43,202 nt of DNA from Candidatus Bathyarchaeota archaeon (GCA_018396395.1 JAGTQN010000003.1:1-43202), one strand, 5' to 3'. Shown: positions 24,039-33,205, counted from the stretch's first letter. Numbers and translations: made by a program. The notes: generated by a model from the sequence alone, not told the origin.

Positions 24039-25670
24039 TGTGAAGGTTTTTGTCTTCAAGCCGTAGCCGAAACCACATAACCAGAAGCCCTGGAAGCCTC
24101 AGCCATCTTCTCCATCGGAACGCGATCCACAAGCCCCTACCTCAACCTAGGCAACTTCTTGAGGCCCTCCTCCACATAATCCTCCCCAGTCACCAGGAGA
24201 TGATGAATTATGCAGAGAATCTTCCTAGCTAAAACGACAAAGGCTTTCTTCTAGCCCCGCCCAGCAGCAACCATGGGTAGAAGAGATTGAGCCTAAAGTC
24301 TTGGCGCGGGGAGCCGCATGGGCAAACTGGGCCACCATTCGTCTGAGACTTTTAGAGCCTCTTGAATCTTCGCCATCAAGTTCTTGTAAGCGTTTGGCAT
24401 ATCGATGGACAAAAGCCAGTCTAAGAGGCTAAATCCATCCTAAGCCTGGTCAGCGTAGGGAGCCTTGGCGGCGCGGAGGAGAACCAAATACACACCAGTT
24501 GACTCCATTACCAAAGCTTGCACCTGCTCTCCCTAAGCCAGGCCTGAAGTCCTCTATGCCCTTTTGATCCTTCTCAAAATTCCTGGTCCCACAGCCCTTT
24601 CTAGCGAGCATGGTGGCACAAAGCCGTCTTTTGCACGTCTAGATGCTGTAACCTTAAGCCTTCCACACCGCCTCCTCTACGAGGCTTAGCATGGAAAGGG
24701 GCTAGGATGCGAAGGATCCGCATGGAGCCTTTCCTAAAGCCATATGATACCTTACGTTATAGTAGCCCTTCCAGGCTTCAAGCCATGCGAATAAATGGCT
24801 GAAGGGATTTTCGCATCTGCATGGGAAGTAAAGGAAAGGTCGAAGATAAGAGAAGTCCTTAAGCCTACGCTTTACTTCCTTGCTTAGCCTTTCAGGAGGC
24901 TTTAGGAGGCTTCTGTCATGGATGAGCCTAAGCCCTAGCTCCGAGTAAGGCTTTACTTTATGCCATACCATGGAGCCCCATCGGCTACGATACGATAATC
25001 CTTACGCCATAATTTTCCTTTCCTTAACTTAAGCTTCCTTAGGAATAGGGCTGCTTCTCGTCCAGCTCAGTTCTAAGGCAAGGAGCCTCCGGGATCTGGG
25101 CTCTAAGGCCATCCATTCCATATCCAGGCTTCCATCGAATGCTCCCCAGGTTTATGGTCCTCTCGTTACGACGGCCATCCTAGCCTTACCCTTATAGAAG
25201 GCTTCTGAAAGGCTTCCGAATCTATCGAATGGACCCAACGCCATATGGATTCATGGCTTCTAGGAAGCCATAGGCTTATGGCCCTTGAATCCTTCCTTAA
25301 GGATAGACATGAAAGGTATAAGTATAGGATAGGGCATAGGCTACTTCACGATCTGCCTAGGAGCTATTCCTCTCGAAGGTTTTTATAAGGCATTGAGGGA
25401 GATAGGGCTCCTCTAAGGCTTAAGGTTACAGCACCCACATCTAAACTACAAGCTTTATGAAGCATCCACCACCTCGGTACATGTGGTGACTTTTGGGAGG
25501 GCCTCCGCGTCATCGAACTGGTCACGTTGCCATTCAGGCTCGAAGCCAATCTCCTAATGGGATTGGAGGCCCAGACCTTGCTCCGAAACGAGGTCGAACC
25601 CCAGACAAATGACAGTCAACTACCAATGCCGCCACAAGGAATTGGAAGCGTGGGACAAAAAACCTTCACA
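24039..25670 (-). mobile_element. IS110/IS1111-like element, decayed, split by the second IS6-type copy
   Basis: The ends carry TGTGAAGGTTTTT-GTC at 24039-24054 and its inverted match at 25654-25670. On the minus strand, coding pieces before the inner insertion include LPKVTTCTEVVD (25450-25510). After it come ALVMESTGVY in a shifted frame near 24520, then KILCIIHHLLVTGEDYVEEG and VPMEKMAEASRASGYVVSA near 24060-24230, which match the C-terminal half of IS110-family transposases. Many stops are present. If the 794-bp inner IS is removed, the original element would be about 830 bp, shorter than a full IS110, so it had already lost sequence. Confidence 0.55.
24642..25435 (-). mobile_element. IS6-type insertion sequence, copy 2 (defective)
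   Basis: 794 bp with ends GATGCTGTAACCTTAAGCC and, inverted, GGTGCTGTAACCTTAAGCC, flanked by 8-mers CACGTCTA (24634-24641) and CACATCTA (25436-25443). The minus-strand transposase keeps an open C-terminal piece (24702-24971): VKPYSELGLRLIHDRSLLKP and WLEAWKGYYNVRYHMALGKA. An N-terminal remnant LPRSHESIWRWVHSIDRFGS lies near 25220-25270. Stops and gaps in between make it inactive. Confidence 0.75.
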
Positions 25671-25713
25671 TTCCGTCTCTAATGGCGAAGCCTCAGTCCG
25701 TTCAGAAAGTTAG

Positions 25714-25792
25714 ATAGACTAAAATAGATTTTGTTCCATCTATCATCCTAGTCAATTCATCTTAGTAAGCCAAGAGAAGAATTTTAGTCTAT
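25714..25792. repeat. 12-bp inverted repeat pair
   Basis: ATAGACTAAAAT (25714-25725) and ATTTTAGTCTAT (25781-25792) are exact inverted copies 55 bp apart. They could be ends of a tiny decayed element or a hairpin. The 25671-26085 interval has no other recognised feature. Confidence 0.55.
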
Positions 25793-26085
25793 TTTTGTCT
25801 AATATCTTTGGAATTACTGTCAATCTGTTTTATGGCATCGCTCATATAACCATATGAAGTTCCTTCTGGTCGTTACGTCTACTTTAGTCGGTCTACTTAG
25901 GCGACTTTTTCTTAAACCTTTCTTAAAGGCTGATCCTTTAAGCTTATATTGTATCGAGGCATACGAATCACGAAGGTGTCATATATCTGGGCTTTCAGAA
26001 AGCCATCCGCGACAAAATCGCAAAAAGCCCAGAAGGCATCAAAATGAGGGGAAACTCCTCGAAAACCCATGGATTCAAGGAAGGA

Positions 26086-26640
26086 ATGGCTGAAATAATC
26101 CCAGCTAGGGAAAAGGTTCTATCTCCAGAACTTATGCCCAAGTTCAAGGAGCCCTTCGGCCTTTTGATCCCTGGTCCTCCTGAGGCTACCATCCCCACCC
26201 TCAGGAAGCTTCTATCCAAGGAAAAGGCTTCCAAGATCATTGCCGTTGGCGATGTTGTGTCCAAGTCCCTAAGGGATTCAGGGATCAAAGGAAATCTATA
26301 CGTTACTGATGATAAGGTTATGAGGGAAAGAATAAGGCCCTTAGACTTTAAAGGCTTAGGATCCATGGAAGTCCTGAGGATTTTTAATCCCCCAGGTCGG
26401 TTGATGGCCGAAGCCTTTCAAGCAATCGATAATGCCCTTCGAAGTCCCAATCCCGTTAGGATAGTGGTCGAAGGCGAGGAGGATCTGTTAGTCCTTCCAG
26501 CCGTCATCCTAGCCCCTACTGATAGCCTCGTTCTCTATGGACAACCAGGAAAGGGCTTAGTAGTCGTTAGAGTGACCTGTGAGAAGAAAAGGGAAGCCCT
26601 TGAGCTCTATCGGGCTATGCCTGAGTCCCATGGGACTTAA
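26086..26640 (+). CDS. GTP-dependent dephospho-CoA kinase (DUF359)
   Basis: About 184 residues from ATG 26086, with AAGG a few bases upstream; ATG 26044 is also in frame. DUF359 signatures: FGLLIPGPPEATIPTLRKLL, IIAVGDVVSKSLRDSGIKGN, YVTDDKVMRERI, RIVVEGEEDLLVLPAVILAP and LYGQPGKGLVVVRV. The archaeal enzyme phosphorylates dephospho-CoA with GTP, the last step of CoA synthesis. In many archaea this gene sits beside eS24 and eS31; here those are about 5 kb away with kae1 between. Confidence 0.9.
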   Translation: MAEIIPAREKVLSPELMPKFKEPFGLLIPGPPEATIPTLRKLLSKEKASKIIAVGDVVSKSLRDSGIKGNLYVTDDKVMRERIRPLDFKGLGSMEVLRIFNPPGRLMAEAFQAIDNALRSPNPVRIVVEGEEDLLVLPAVILAPTDSLVLYGQPGKGLVVVRVTCEKKREALELYRAMPESHGT

Positions 26641-26946
26641 GCTTTCATAATCTTGGGCTCATCCGTCCTCTTATAGCGGCTGGGTTAAGAAAAGAAAAAG
26701 AAGAAGGGTACGATGCAAGCCCGGTACAAGAGCTATCATCGAAATCGAAATCGAAATGCCTTGAGATTCTCCGTCTATTCCAACCTTCCGTTATCCATGG
26801 TAAGAATAACCTTCATCGAAGGTTTGGAGGAAGTTTTTGTTTAGAAAATAAGGAAAGGGAAAAGAATGAAGGATGGATTGGAGGAGGAAGGTAGGGATGG
26901 AAGATATGGAAAGGACGGGAATCCCGAAGCCTCAACGCCTAGCCTT
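26641..26946. other. Intergenic stretch with short repeats
   Basis: Contains three tandem TCGAAA-type units near 26732-26752 and purine-rich sequence; no gene seen. Confidence 0.4.
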
Positions 26947-27789
26947 TTAGGGGCGTCTAACCAATGGATCCTTCAAACTACCAAATTCCCCTAAGGCAAA
27001 GGTTCTCAGGGCAAATTCTTCGGCTTCAAGCCTAGCCCTAGGAGTGCCTACATCCCTCCAAAAAACTTCCCTTGGAATCCTAAAGCCATACACCCCAAGC
27101 CCATCCTCTACCATTAGCCTTATGGTTTCCGTTATCCAGTATTCTCCCTTGGGCGAAGGACCAGTCTTTTCAATGTATTCAAAGACCTTGGATGTAAAGA
27201 TGAGGGGGCCTGAGTTGGCTAAGTACTCTCCATCGATTCTTAGGCCCTCAGCTACCTCAAGGGTTGGACCCTCTATCACATCCATGATCTTGTCCCCAGG
27301 GCCCATCCTCACTATGCCGAAGCCGAGGGGGCTTTTCACCCTGTAGACGCCCATAGTCACTTGGGAGCCCAGCCTTCCATGAAATTGGAGCATCTCCCTC
27401 AGGAAATCCCCTGGATAGAAGAAAGAATCTCCATAGAAGACTACGAAGGATCCATGGATCCATGGCTTTGCTGTTTCAACAGCCTTGGCCGTTCCCATAC
27501 CAGCCTTCAGATCTTGGAAGAGATAGGCCACATGGATGCCCAGACGCCTTCCGTCCTTTAGATATTCTACGATCTGCTCCTTTCCTTCTCCAAGGACTAC
27601 ATATACCCTCTTGATTCCAGCCTCGCACATATAGCGAATACTATATTCAATGACTGGTCGCTCCCCTATAGGAAGGAGTTCCTTCGCGACTGCATCGGAG
27701 TAGGGTGCCATCCTAGTCCCCCTTCCGGCGGCTAAGATCAAACCCGTATCGATCAAATCAGTGCCCTCCTTTGGATAGCCGTCCCTCAT
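26947..27789 (-). CDS. Sugar-1-phosphate nucleotidyltransferase (RmlA/GalU type)
   Basis: 280 residues. The nucleotide-binding motif LILAAGRGTRMAPYSDAVAK starts near residue 17, followed by KELLPIGERPVIEYSIRYMC, the FYGDSFFYPGDF metal region and LANSGPLIFTSKVFEYIEK. The family couples a sugar-1-phosphate with UTP or dTTP to make an activated sugar for glycans or S-layer glycoproteins. Whether it uses glucose or another sugar, and UTP or dTTP, cannot be told. There is no C-terminal left-handed helix acyltransferase-like extension. No sugar-modifying neighbours in the window. Confidence 0.88.
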   Translation of the reverse strand: MRDGYPKEGTDLIDTGLILAAGRGTRMAPYSDAVAKELLPIGERPVIEYSIRYMCEAGIKRVYVVLGEGKEQIVEYLKDGRRLGIHVAYLFQDLKAGMGTAKAVETAKPWIHGSFVVFYGDSFFYPGDFLREMLQFHGRLGSQVTMGVYRVKSPLGFGIVRMGPGDKIMDVIEGPTLEVAEGLRIDGEYLANSGPLIFTSKVFEYIEKTGPSPKGEYWITETIRLMVEDGLGVYGFRIPREVFWRDVGTPRARLEAEEFALRTFALGEFGSLKDPLVRRP

Positions 27790-27906
27790 AAAGGCTAATC
27801 TAACATAAAGAAAGCTTTAAAGGGCTTCCTTAGGCTTAATCTTCGGAGCATAAAATCTCAGGATCCGCAAATCTTGGAAGCCTTTTTTAAGGAAAGGAAC
27901 CTTTGC

Positions 27907-28236
27907 CTAGGATCCCTCAGCCTTCCCAAGCATTCGCTGTAGGGCTTCAAGACCAGATATTCCCTCCATGACGCCTAGGGCTCTAGCCTTCGTTGTAAAA
28001 GAGTCAACCTTGGCGCACAACATGTCTTCAAACTCCCTGAGGGGACGCTCCTCCGTACCCCTGACCCTTGCCATGAGAAAGCCAAAGTGATCTAAGACCT
28101 CAGCATCGAAGGCTCCACAGGTTAAAATTGCGTCCTTGGCTACGGCAAACATGAAGGAGCCAAAGGGTCCTTGCACCTTGACCCAAATTCCTTCTACATC
28201 ACCAATCTTTACTGGCTGAAGCTTCAACTCCAACAT
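27907..28236 (-). CDS. DUF1805 family protein
   Basis: 109 residues beginning MLELKLQPVKIGDVEGIWVK, with the family core FGSFMFAVAKDAILTCGAFD and LDHFGFLMARVRGTEERPLR. DUF1805 (YunC-like) proteins are small cytoplasmic proteins of unknown function in archaea and Firmicutes. The C-terminal 35 residues form an extra predicted helix pair. Possibly co-transcribed with the dCTP deaminase-like gene upstream, 168 bp away. Confidence 0.8.
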   Translation of the reverse strand: MLELKLQPVKIGDVEGIWVKVQGPFGSFMFAVAKDAILTCGAFDAEVLDHFGFLMARVRGTEERPLREFEDMLCAKVDSFTTKARALGVMEGISGLEALQRMLGKAEGS

Positions 28237-28336
28237 GGCCCTTCGCCATGGATATAACCTGGGCTAAGGCAAAATAAGTGTATTTTTGACGAGAGTAGGA
28301 ATAGCTTCTGGGCTTTTCTTTGAGGAAGCGGTGACG

Positions 28337-28378
28337 ATTTTTTATTTTCTTTTATTTTATTTTATTTTATTTTCCCCT
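28337..28378. repeat. TTTTA tandem tract
   Basis: About five consecutive TTTTA-type units lie between the dCTP deaminase-like and DUF1805 genes. On the genes' own strand it is A-rich, so it is not a normal T-run terminator. Confidence 0.7.
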
Positions 28379-28404
28379 TCCCTTCACCTTTTACTTTCTC
28401 TCTT

Positions 28405-28941
28405 TTAGCCCTCTTCCATATTTTTTATTCTTCTAACGGCCATCCTTTCTATGAATCCTTCCTCAAAGAGACCAGGAAATCTGTCCCTCAGAATTCTTTT
28501 ATACATTGCAACCTCCTCATCCGTGAGGTACTGAAACATATAATCGCCCGTATAGGGGGAGGGGTTCCCGACTCGGCTTAAGAATTCGATGTGCATGAAG
28601 GGCTCCCCCTTCTTGATTGTAATAGGTTGGCGCTCATTATTGAGATTTACTACCTCTAGAGCAAGCCTTCCCACAAAACCACTGTGAACCTTCGCAGCGT
28701 TCAGGAATGAGAGACCCATACGACCAAAGCGGCTCTTTGCCGTCAAGTGGGCTACATAGTCGGGGGGAGTGAAGACGATCTCATGGCTTATGATGTTCCG
28801 ATGCTCAAGATAGTGGAGCGTAGTCTCCCTTTGGACTGTGAGGACATATCCATCCCCGTCCAGAAGCCCTTGATCGTAGGGATGTATGCACGCATAATCT
28901 TCTATGAGCTTTATAAGCCTATCCTTACCGATCACACACAT
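28405..28941 (-). CDS. dcd: dCTP deaminase / dUTPase family protein
   Basis: 178 residues. The trimeric dUTPase-like fold shows VFTPPDYVAHLTAKSRFGRM, SFLNAAKVHSGFVGRLALEV with the catalytic Glu, and ITIKKGEPFMHIEFLSR. A C-terminal extension FPGLFEEGFIERMAVRRIKN replaces the short glycine-rich lid seen in dUTPases. Members deaminate dCTP and/or hydrolyse dUTP, keeping uracil out of DNA and supplying dUMP. The N-terminal SxDL-like motif of classical Dcd is not clear here (HPYDQGLLDGDGYVL instead), so the exact activity is open. Confidence 0.82.
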   Translation of the reverse strand: MCVIGKDRLIKLIEDYACIHPYDQGLLDGDGYVLTVQRETTLHYLEHRNIISHEIVFTPPDYVAHLTAKSRFGRMGLSFLNAAKVHSGFVGRLALEVVNLNNERQPITIKKGEPFMHIEFLSRVGNPSPYTGDYMFQYLTDEEVAMYKRILRDRFPGLFEEGFIERMAVRRIKNMEEG

Positions 28942-29125
28942 TTCCTTTTCGACCCTTCCCTTTCCGATTTTCGTCTTAGGCTTCCGCTTTCATAATTCCT
29001 TCCTATAGGATCTTCTTAAGGATTCTCCGCTTCAAAGCTTCCAAGATTTTGCTCTCGCAAATTTATTTATCCAAGGACCCTACATAGCTCATAGGCTTGA
29101 AGCCTTGCCTTTCGGTGCAGGATCC

Positions 29126-29467
29126 ATGGGTATCGAGATGACTAAGGAAGAATTCAGGAAGAAGTTTCCCCATTTGGCTGCGGAGATGGAAGCCAAGGTC
29201 ATGGCTAAAGCCATTGGGGGAGTCAGATGGGAGGGGGCAGAGGCTTATGATGAGCTGAGGAATCCTGATGCCATCGCCTTCTTAAGAAGATGCGATACTG
29301 ATGCCCAAGCTTTGGAAATCATCGCTTATCTCGAGGCTAAAGGAGAGGTTTCTAAGGATTATGCAGAAAGGCTGAGGAGACAGCTGAAAGAAAAGGGGCT
29401 ATCAAGCTTCGGGGATAAGAAGGAGCCAGGCTATTATTTCCATAAGTATTACAATAAGGCTAAATAG
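29126..29467 (+). CDS. DUF2095 family protein
   Basis: About 113 residues from ATG 29126 (MGIEMTKEEFRKKFPHLAAE); a TTG at 29105 is in frame. The sequence is highly charged and helical, with DAIAFLRRCDTDAQALEIIA, LEAKGEVSKDYAERLRRQLK and a tail EPGYYFHKYYNKAK. DUF2095 is an archaea-specific family of unknown function. A TATA-like AATTTATTTAT lies near 29056-29066. Confidence 0.75.
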   Translation: MGIEMTKEEFRKKFPHLAAEMEAKVMAKAIGGVRWEGAEAYDELRNPDAIAFLRRCDTDAQALEIIAYLEAKGEVSKDYAERLRRQLKEKGLSSFGDKKEPGYYFHKYYNKAK

Positions 29468-29634
29468 CCTCGGCTATTGAGGGGGAAGAGGAAGCCTAAA
29501 TTTGGCATCTTGCCTTCGTCCATCCATAACATCGCATAAATCCCCAAATAGCTTTCCTATGAGCCCTTTCCTAGCCTTAAAGGTCTTGAAAACAGTAAAA
29601 GGGTTAAAATAAAAATAAAAAATGATGTGATGTT

Positions 29635-30702
29635 GTGTACGGTCCTATAGGGGCTAAAGGCCAAAGGGATCTTGTCTTGGCCTTTGCAGAGCAAGAGATC
29701 CTTTGTCTTGGAATCGAGGGGACAGCCCATACCCTAGGGATAGGTATCGTAAGCTCCAGAGGAAGGATCCTTGCAGACATGAAGGATTCCCTCATCCCAC
29801 CTCCTGGGAAGGGCATCCATCCTAGGGAGGCTTCCCAGCATCATAGCCTCGTAGCCGGAAGGGTCCTGAGGAGGACCTTGGATGAGGCAGGAATAAAGCC
29901 CAAGGATTTGAGCTTAATCGCCTTTAGCCAGGGACCCGGTCTAGGACCCTGCCTCAGGACAGTTGCGACGGCCGCAAGGGCTTTGGCTACCTTCCTTAAG
30001 GTTCCCCTCATCGGCGTCAACCATATCGTAGCCCATATTGAGATGGGGAAGCTTGGCACGGGAGCCAAGGATCCCCTCATCCTCATGCTCAGCGGAGGAA
30101 CAACCCAGATCCTTGCCTTGGCCGAGGGGCGCTACAGGGTCTTTGGAGAAACCCTCGATATAACGATAGCCAATTGCTTCGATGTCTTCGCTAGGGAGGT
30201 AGGACTCTACGATCCAAAGACTCCATGGCCCGGGCCCGTCTTTGATGAAGTTGCCTCGAAGGGAAAGAACTACATCCCTCTTCCATACACGGTAAAGGGA
30301 ATGGATCTCCAGTTCTCGGGGCTTCTGACGGCTACGTTGAGGAAGTATAGGGAAGGCAGGCATCGACTCGAGGATCTCTGCTACAGCCTTCAGGAAACTG
30401 CCTTGGCTATGGTAACGGAGGTCGCTGAGAGGGCCCTAGCCCATACGGGAAAGCAGGAAATCCTTCTAACGGGGGGCTTCGCAAGGAATAAGCGTCTTCA
30501 ATCCATGTTGGCATCTATGGCGTCGGAGCATGGGGCTAGGCTCCATGTTGTTCAAGGAGACTTTGCCACTGATAATGGAGCTATGATCGCCTGGACCGGC
30601 CTGCTAGCCTATGGTTCTGGAATCCGTACAGAAATCGAGGAAAGCCTTGTAAAGCCTCGATGGCGGGTTGATCAGGTCCCCGTGACTTGGGCCGAGACCT
30701 GA
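29635..30702 (+). CDS. kae1: KEOPS subunit Kae1, tRNA N6-threonylcarbamoyltransferase
   Basis: 355 residues from GTG 29635; TTG 29677 is an alternative with AAGGGA upstream and sits closer to the family start (ILCLGIEGTAHTLGIGIVSS). ASKHA-fold landmarks: FSQGPGLGPCLRTVATAARA, the metal-binding VNHIVAHIEMG histidines, ILMLSGGTTQILALAEGRYR and LLTGGFARNKRLQSML, with DFATDNGAMIAWTGL near the end. Kae1 transfers threonylcarbamoyl onto A37 of ANN-decoding tRNAs. Bud32 kinase is not fused to it. Pcc1, its dimerisation partner, is encoded at 39647 in the same window. The 3' end overlaps the convergent DUF4349 gene by 31 bp. Confidence 0.95.
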   Translation: MYGPIGAKGQRDLVLAFAEQEILCLGIEGTAHTLGIGIVSSRGRILADMKDSLIPPPGKGIHPREASQHHSLVAGRVLRRTLDEAGIKPKDLSLIAFSQGPGLGPCLRTVATAARALATFLKVPLIGVNHIVAHIEMGKLGTGAKDPLILMLSGGTTQILALAEGRYRVFGETLDITIANCFDVFAREVGLYDPKTPWPGPVFDEVASKGKNYIPLPYTVKGMDLQFSGLLTATLRKYREGRHRLEDLCYSLQETALAMVTEVAERALAHTGKQEILLTGGFARNKRLQSMLASMASEHGARLHVVQGDFATDNGAMIAWTGLLAYGSGIRTEIEESLVKPRWRVDQVPVTWAET

Positions 30703-31589
30703 GACGAGGGTTGAGGGGCCCTCGATCCTCTCCTTAGGCGCCTGTAGGCATAGTAGGTAGGGATTCCAAGAATGAGGAATGGAATCGCCCACATGCCTAG
30801 GATGATGGCCCCCTTAGCCATATACAGCCAGCCTAAGATGCCGATTTCAATGGCGTCCTCCCAATATATTGTTGGTATCTTTAATGCGGGTGGCTCCGTA
30901 AGGTAGACCTGTATAAGGGACATTTCAACGCTTTGTCTCAGGTAATTCAACTGTCCCGTAAGTCTCTCGATCTCGCCCCGAACCCTTTCCAATTCTCTCT
31001 CGACCTCTAGAACCTCCGAAACGGTTTTTGCCATGACTAGGATTTCGAGAAGCCTCCCCTCCTGCCTCTCAAGGTTCCTTAGCCTCGAATCAAGGTCCAC
31101 GTACTGCTCCGTAACATCTTGGTTCTGTATCCTCCTTTCTTTGATGGAACCGTAGGCTTTCAGGGCCTCTAGGGTTTCGAGGAAGTGGGTTGCGGGAACC
31201 CTGAAGCTCACATATCCCCATCTAGTTCCACTCTGGTTTCCCAGGTTTGACTGGACAACATAGCCCTCAAAGGATGCTGCCAGAGCTTCGATCTGGCGTG
31301 TAGCCGAAACGACATCAGGAGTCTCTAATGAAACGGAAGCCGTCTTGACAACCATTCTGTCTATGGATTCATTTGATGATGTATCATACGATGATGTAAC
31401 ATCCCTGATCTTACCGATGATTGATGAAGGAAGGCGTGTGAAGGCTCCTCCGAGATTGATTTGGTATAGAACAAAACCCAATAGGAAGGATGCGATGGAG
31501 AACAAGGCTACGATGGCGATAAGCAGGATGATAATCTTGAGCCTTGGCTTCTTCAAGACCATGAGCCCCGTGAAACGGATATTTTTCAA
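30672..31589 (-). CDS. DUF4349 domain membrane protein
   Basis: 305 residues. An N-terminal transmembrane helix (about residues 18-41) is followed by a DUF4349 extracellular region: DRMVVKTASVSLETPDVVSA, GTRWGYVSFRVPATHFLETL, IQNQDVTEQYVDLDSRLRNL, then a coiled coil (ERELERVRGEIERLTGQLNY) and a C-terminal hydrophobic helix (about 258-280). DUF4349 proteins occur in bacteria and archaea; function unknown, possibly envelope organisation. Topology suggests both ends inside and the coiled coil outside. Confidence 0.8.
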   Translation of the reverse strand: MKNIRFTGLMVLKKPRLKIIILLIAIVALFSIASFLLGFVLYQINLGGAFTRLPSSIIGKIRDVTSSYDTSSNESIDRMVVKTASVSLETPDVVSATRQIEALAASFEGYVVQSNLGNQSGTRWGYVSFRVPATHFLETLEALKAYGSIKERRIQNQDVTEQYVDLDSRLRNLERQEGRLLEILVMAKTVSEVLEVERELERVRGEIERLTGQLNYLRQSVEMSLIQVYLTEPPALKIPTIYWEDAIEIGILGWLYMAKGAIILGMWAIPFLILGIPTYYAYRRLRRGSRAPQPSSQVSAQVTGT

Positions 31590-31769
31590 GCTATTTAAGC
31601 CTATATTTTAGAACGAGGTTCGAACTAGATTCCAACTCCAGAGATGAATGCCAGCTTTTCCCATAGGGAAATCAAATCGGATAAAGGGTCTTAAGGAGGA
31701 AATACTTGGAAATCGCTGAAAGGAAGGGGCTTTAGGAAACGCTTTCCCTTCCTTTCCTTTCATTTCCAT

Positions 31770-31943
31770 TCATTTCCTTATGTATTCAGTAAATTTGCAA
31801 TTTCCGCAAGTCCAACGGGGTCTAGGTTCCTTATGGAATCCCATAATCTTAGAGCATCGGGGGCACTTCCTATTCTTAAGCTTGACGATGCGCTTTGCAT
31901 AGTCCACATCATAGAGATGCCAAATGCCCCTTTCCTTCTTCAT
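31770..31943 (-). CDS. rps27ae: 30S ribosomal protein S27ae (eS31)
   Basis: 57 residues from ATG 31943, which has GGTGAG upstream; ATG 31958 would add five residues. Typical zinc ribbon RKCPRCSKIMGFHKE and RWTCGNCKFTEYIRK. The protein binds the small-subunit beak. In eukaryotes it is fused to ubiquitin; here it is free. It follows eS24 on the same strand (62 bp gap), the usual archaeal pair. Confidence 0.95.
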   Translation of the reverse strand: MKKERGIWHLYDVDYAKRIVKLKNRKCPRCSKIMGFHKEPRPRWTCGNCKFTEYIRK

Positions 31944-32005
31944 CTCTGTCTCACCCATAAGAACACCTCGCTGTTCGTTAGGAATTCATCACAAAGCATC
32001 ATTCC

Positions 32006-32416
32006 TTAGGGGCTCCCAACCTTTTGGCTCTGGGGACTCCCCTTCCCTTTCCCCTTCTCTTTCTCTTTCTCTTTCTCTTTCCCTTTCTCTTTCCCTTTCT
32101 CCCCTTCCTCTTTCGCCTTCAGGGCTTCCCTTTCCTCTGGTGGAAGGTTCTTATAAAAAACGTGTTTCGGTAGTAAAAGCCTTGCCAGTTCCTTATTCTC
32201 ATAAATATGGCAAATTCCCTCGGAAATCTGGGTGCCTGTCTTAGTTTCATAGCGAATTATGTATATCTCCTCGGGCTTTCTTCCAAACTTTGATGCTAGA
32301 GTCTCCTTAACCTCGAATCTTTTTGGCGTGCCAGCCCCTGGATGAAGAAGGTTGAAGCGCACCTCCATCCTTCCCAGGAGCCTGTTGAAGGATTCCTTGA
32401 CAATCTTCAACTCCAT
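32006..32416 (-). CDS. rps24e: 30S ribosomal protein S24e (eS24)
   Basis: 136 residues from ATG 32416, chosen because GGGAGG precedes it and the family starts MELKIVKESFNRLLGRMEVR. Then KRFEVKETLASKFGRKPEEI and TQISEGICHIYENKELARLL. The C-terminal 35 residues are a Glu/Lys/Gly low-complexity tail (EKGKEKEKEKEKGKGKG) much longer than usual, encoded by hexamer-like repeats on the DNA. A TTTAAAT box near 32445 could be its promoter. Confidence 0.94.
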   Translation of the reverse strand: MELKIVKESFNRLLGRMEVRFNLLHPGAGTPKRFEVKETLASKFGRKPEEIYIIRYETKTGTQISEGICHIYENKELARLLLPKHVFYKNLPPEEREALKAKEEGEKGKEKGKEKEKEKEKGKGKGSPQSQKVGSP

Positions 32417-32637
32417 GAAACCTCCCAAATGTTGTTGAGAACCTAGATTTAAACATCTCGAAAAAAGATGGGAGCTAAGGGAATCAAAAAAAGGTAGCTG
32501 CGACTGATAAATCATCTTCCCTGCCTTCGGCGTACTAGGTCCTAGGATTCAAAGGTCCTTGCATCCATAGGAAAGTCCTTTATAGGACTTCTACGAAGAA
32601 TTTAGGAACTCGAGAAGAAATTCGTACTTTAGGTGAT

Positions 32638-32958
32638 ATGGATATGGATCTAGATCCTCAAAAGCTTACCGAGAAGGAGAAGGAGGTCTACGAAAGGCTT
32701 AAGGAAGTTAGAGATCCAGAGTTCGGTTTCAGTATAACGGAAGCTGGAATGATAGATGAGGTTAAGGTCGAAGGGAAGGTTGCTAGGATCGCCTATCACC
32801 TGACGGCCCCCTTCTGTCCACCAATCTTCGCACTGCACATAGGACGACAGATCAAAAGAATGGCTAAGGAAGTCCAAGGTATAGAAGAAGTTCATGTGAC
32901 CGTAAGGAATCACTTCCAATCAGAGGAGATCAACGAGGCCCTCAGTAAAATGCCCTAA
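32638..32958 (+). CDS. MIP18 / DUF59 family iron-sulfur assembly-like protein
   Basis: 106 residues. DUF59 core: LKEVRDPEFGFSITEAGMID, ARIAYHLTAPFCPPIFALHI (the reactive Cys region) and GIEEVHVTVRNHFQSEEINE. The family (SufT, PaaD, MIP18) takes part in Fe-S cluster maturation. No Suf genes are adjacent. Following it, 32965-33205 shows only short broken ORFs. Confidence 0.85.
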   Translation: MDMDLDPQKLTEKEKEVYERLKEVRDPEFGFSITEAGMIDEVKVEGKVARIAYHLTAPFCPPIFALHIGRQIKRMAKEVQGIEEVHVTVRNHFQSEEINEALSKMP

Positions 32959-33173
32959 GGAATCATGGTTCTAGAAGTTCCTGGCAACTTCAGCCTTAAA
33001 GACGCAAGGATCAGGGCGAGGATAAAAGCTAGCGTCTAAGAGGAAGGCTATAGGCGAAGCTTACGAGCCTAGCATGCCAAACAGAAAGGTAATGGTTGCA
33101 ATAATGGATGAAAAAGCCGCGATACATACCATACAGTTCAGGGAGACTAAATTTAACTGGAAAATGGGGAAAC

Positions 33174-33181
33174 TTTATATA
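33174..33181 (+). promoter_or_regulatory. TATA box of the Lon-like protease gene
   Basis: TTTATATA is centred 28 bases before the ATG at 33206. That distance equals the usual TATA-to-start-site spacing, so the mRNA is probably leaderless. Confidence 0.6.
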
Positions 33182-33205
33182 TTCTTTTGAATCTCGAATT
33201 TTTGT

